Below are positions 62,932 to 64,000 of a stretch of DNA of 64,000 nucleotides, piece after piece. Position 1 is the first letter of the stretch, and each line of letters begins with the position of its first letter. The notes beneath the pieces were generated by a model. That model worked only from the letters and a program-made list of their open reading frames with translations, was not told the DNA's origin and made no database searches. Origin of the DNA: Myxococcus dinghuensis (GTDB taxonomy: Bacteria > Myxococcota > Myxococcia > Myxococcales > Myxococcaceae); contig NZ_JAKCFB010000034.1 in assembly GCF_024198235.1 (NCBI RefSeq), positions 1 through 64,000 of the forward strand, read 5' to 3'. The translations under genes and the position numbers were made by a program.

Positions 62932-63054
62932 TCAGCGCGCGGGCCGCGCCTCCAGGTCCACCTCGAGCGCGTCGAGCGCGATGCTGCCGACGAGGACGAG
63001 GGGGAAGAGGACGATGGCGCCGAGGACCAGCAGCGGGGTGGGGACGGTGAGCAT
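62932..63054 (-). CDS. Predicted 40-residue single-pass membrane protein
   Basis: An ATG at 63054 preceded by AGGAG six bases away opens a 40-codon frame ending at 62932. It encodes a leading MLTVPTPLL, a hydrophobic helix VLGAIVLFPLVLVGSIALDA and an acidic/basic tail ending in ARPAR. Codon choice strongly favours G/C third positions as in neighbouring genes. It sits 31 bases upstream of the LytS-type kinase start, in the same direction and likely the same message, so it could be a small accessory of that kinase or of heme metabolism. Its reality rests on the ribosome site and composition only. Confidence 0.55.
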   Translation of the reverse strand: MLTVPTPLLVLGAIVLFPLVLVGSIALDALEVDLEARPAR

Positions 63055-63160
63055 CGCGAGCTCCTGGGGCCTGGAAGCATGCCCGCGGAGTCTGACGCCT
63101 CCCTGTCCCCACCGCTGACCGCGCCGGGCGGACGGTCGCCCGCCCGGCCCGAGCGGTCGC

Positions 63161-64000
<840 letters not shown>

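Overview
The window is very GC-rich (about 70% by eye) and typical of a fruiting myxobacterium of the Myxococcaceae (Myxococcus, Corallococcus or Pyxidicoccus type). Signs of this are the many lipoproteins and secreted Cys-rich proteins, an NtrC-type sigma-54 activator, an AgmX/PglI C-terminal protein, a Myxococcus-style oxygen-dependent protoporphyrinogen oxidase, and a lipoprotein polymorphic toxin with a matching immunity gene. No rRNA, tRNA, CRISPR array, transposase or integrase gene was recognised. Most of the window is ordinary chromosome; only the left edge looks like an accessory region.

Left edge (1-3000): the end of an unrecognised gene, a lipoprotein toxin with a C-terminal Tox-REase-5 nuclease domain, and an Imm52-type immunity gene. 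The layout resembles the SitBAI outer-membrane-exchange toxin cassettes of Myxococcus. The cassette ends at a hairpin, a cluster of repeated TNACAACG boxes, and a comF gene cut off exactly at its zinc-ribbon/phosphoribosyltransferase junction. This looks like the right border of a mobile element inserted in comF.

3.3-17.5 kb: a secreted Cys-rich protein, then a minus-strand run rsfS-rlmH-rtcB-like-gpmI (ribosome maturation and glycolysis). Next come envelope proteins, a sigma-54 enhancer-binding response regulator, a NUDIX hydrolase, a heme-oxygenase-fold protein, a membrane chemoreceptor-like protein and an NtrB-like histidine kinase.

17.5-29.7 kb: a sirtuin, an acyltransferase-3 membrane protein, a GH46 chitosanase, two GlsB-like small membrane proteins, a LysE exporter, a WYL regulator, a CGNR protein, a TrhA-like protein, a STAS (RsbR-like)/sensor pair, a divergent DoxX/HxlR pair with an operator, and radA.

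29.7-38.6 kb: a bioB-bioF-bioD operon preceded by a long inverted repeat that looks like a BirA operator over the promoter, then an aminotransferase, an orphan substrate-binding lipoprotein paired with a TPR protein, and GTP-dependent PEP carboxykinase followed by a very strong nested hairpin.

38.8-52.4 kb: an SLC13-type transporter overlapping tail-to-tail with miaE, a GNAT enzyme, an AgmX-like protein, a patatin-like lipoprotein, gluQRS with a PEGA-like protein, and three tandem paralogous secreted proteins of unknown function.

52.5-64 kb: a metallophosphoesterase, a class III nucleotidyl cyclase, rlmN, a GCS2-like ligase, two lipoproteins, and a minus-strand block containing hemG (truncated by the window end), a 40-residue membrane ORF, and a LytS/LytTR-type two-component pair.
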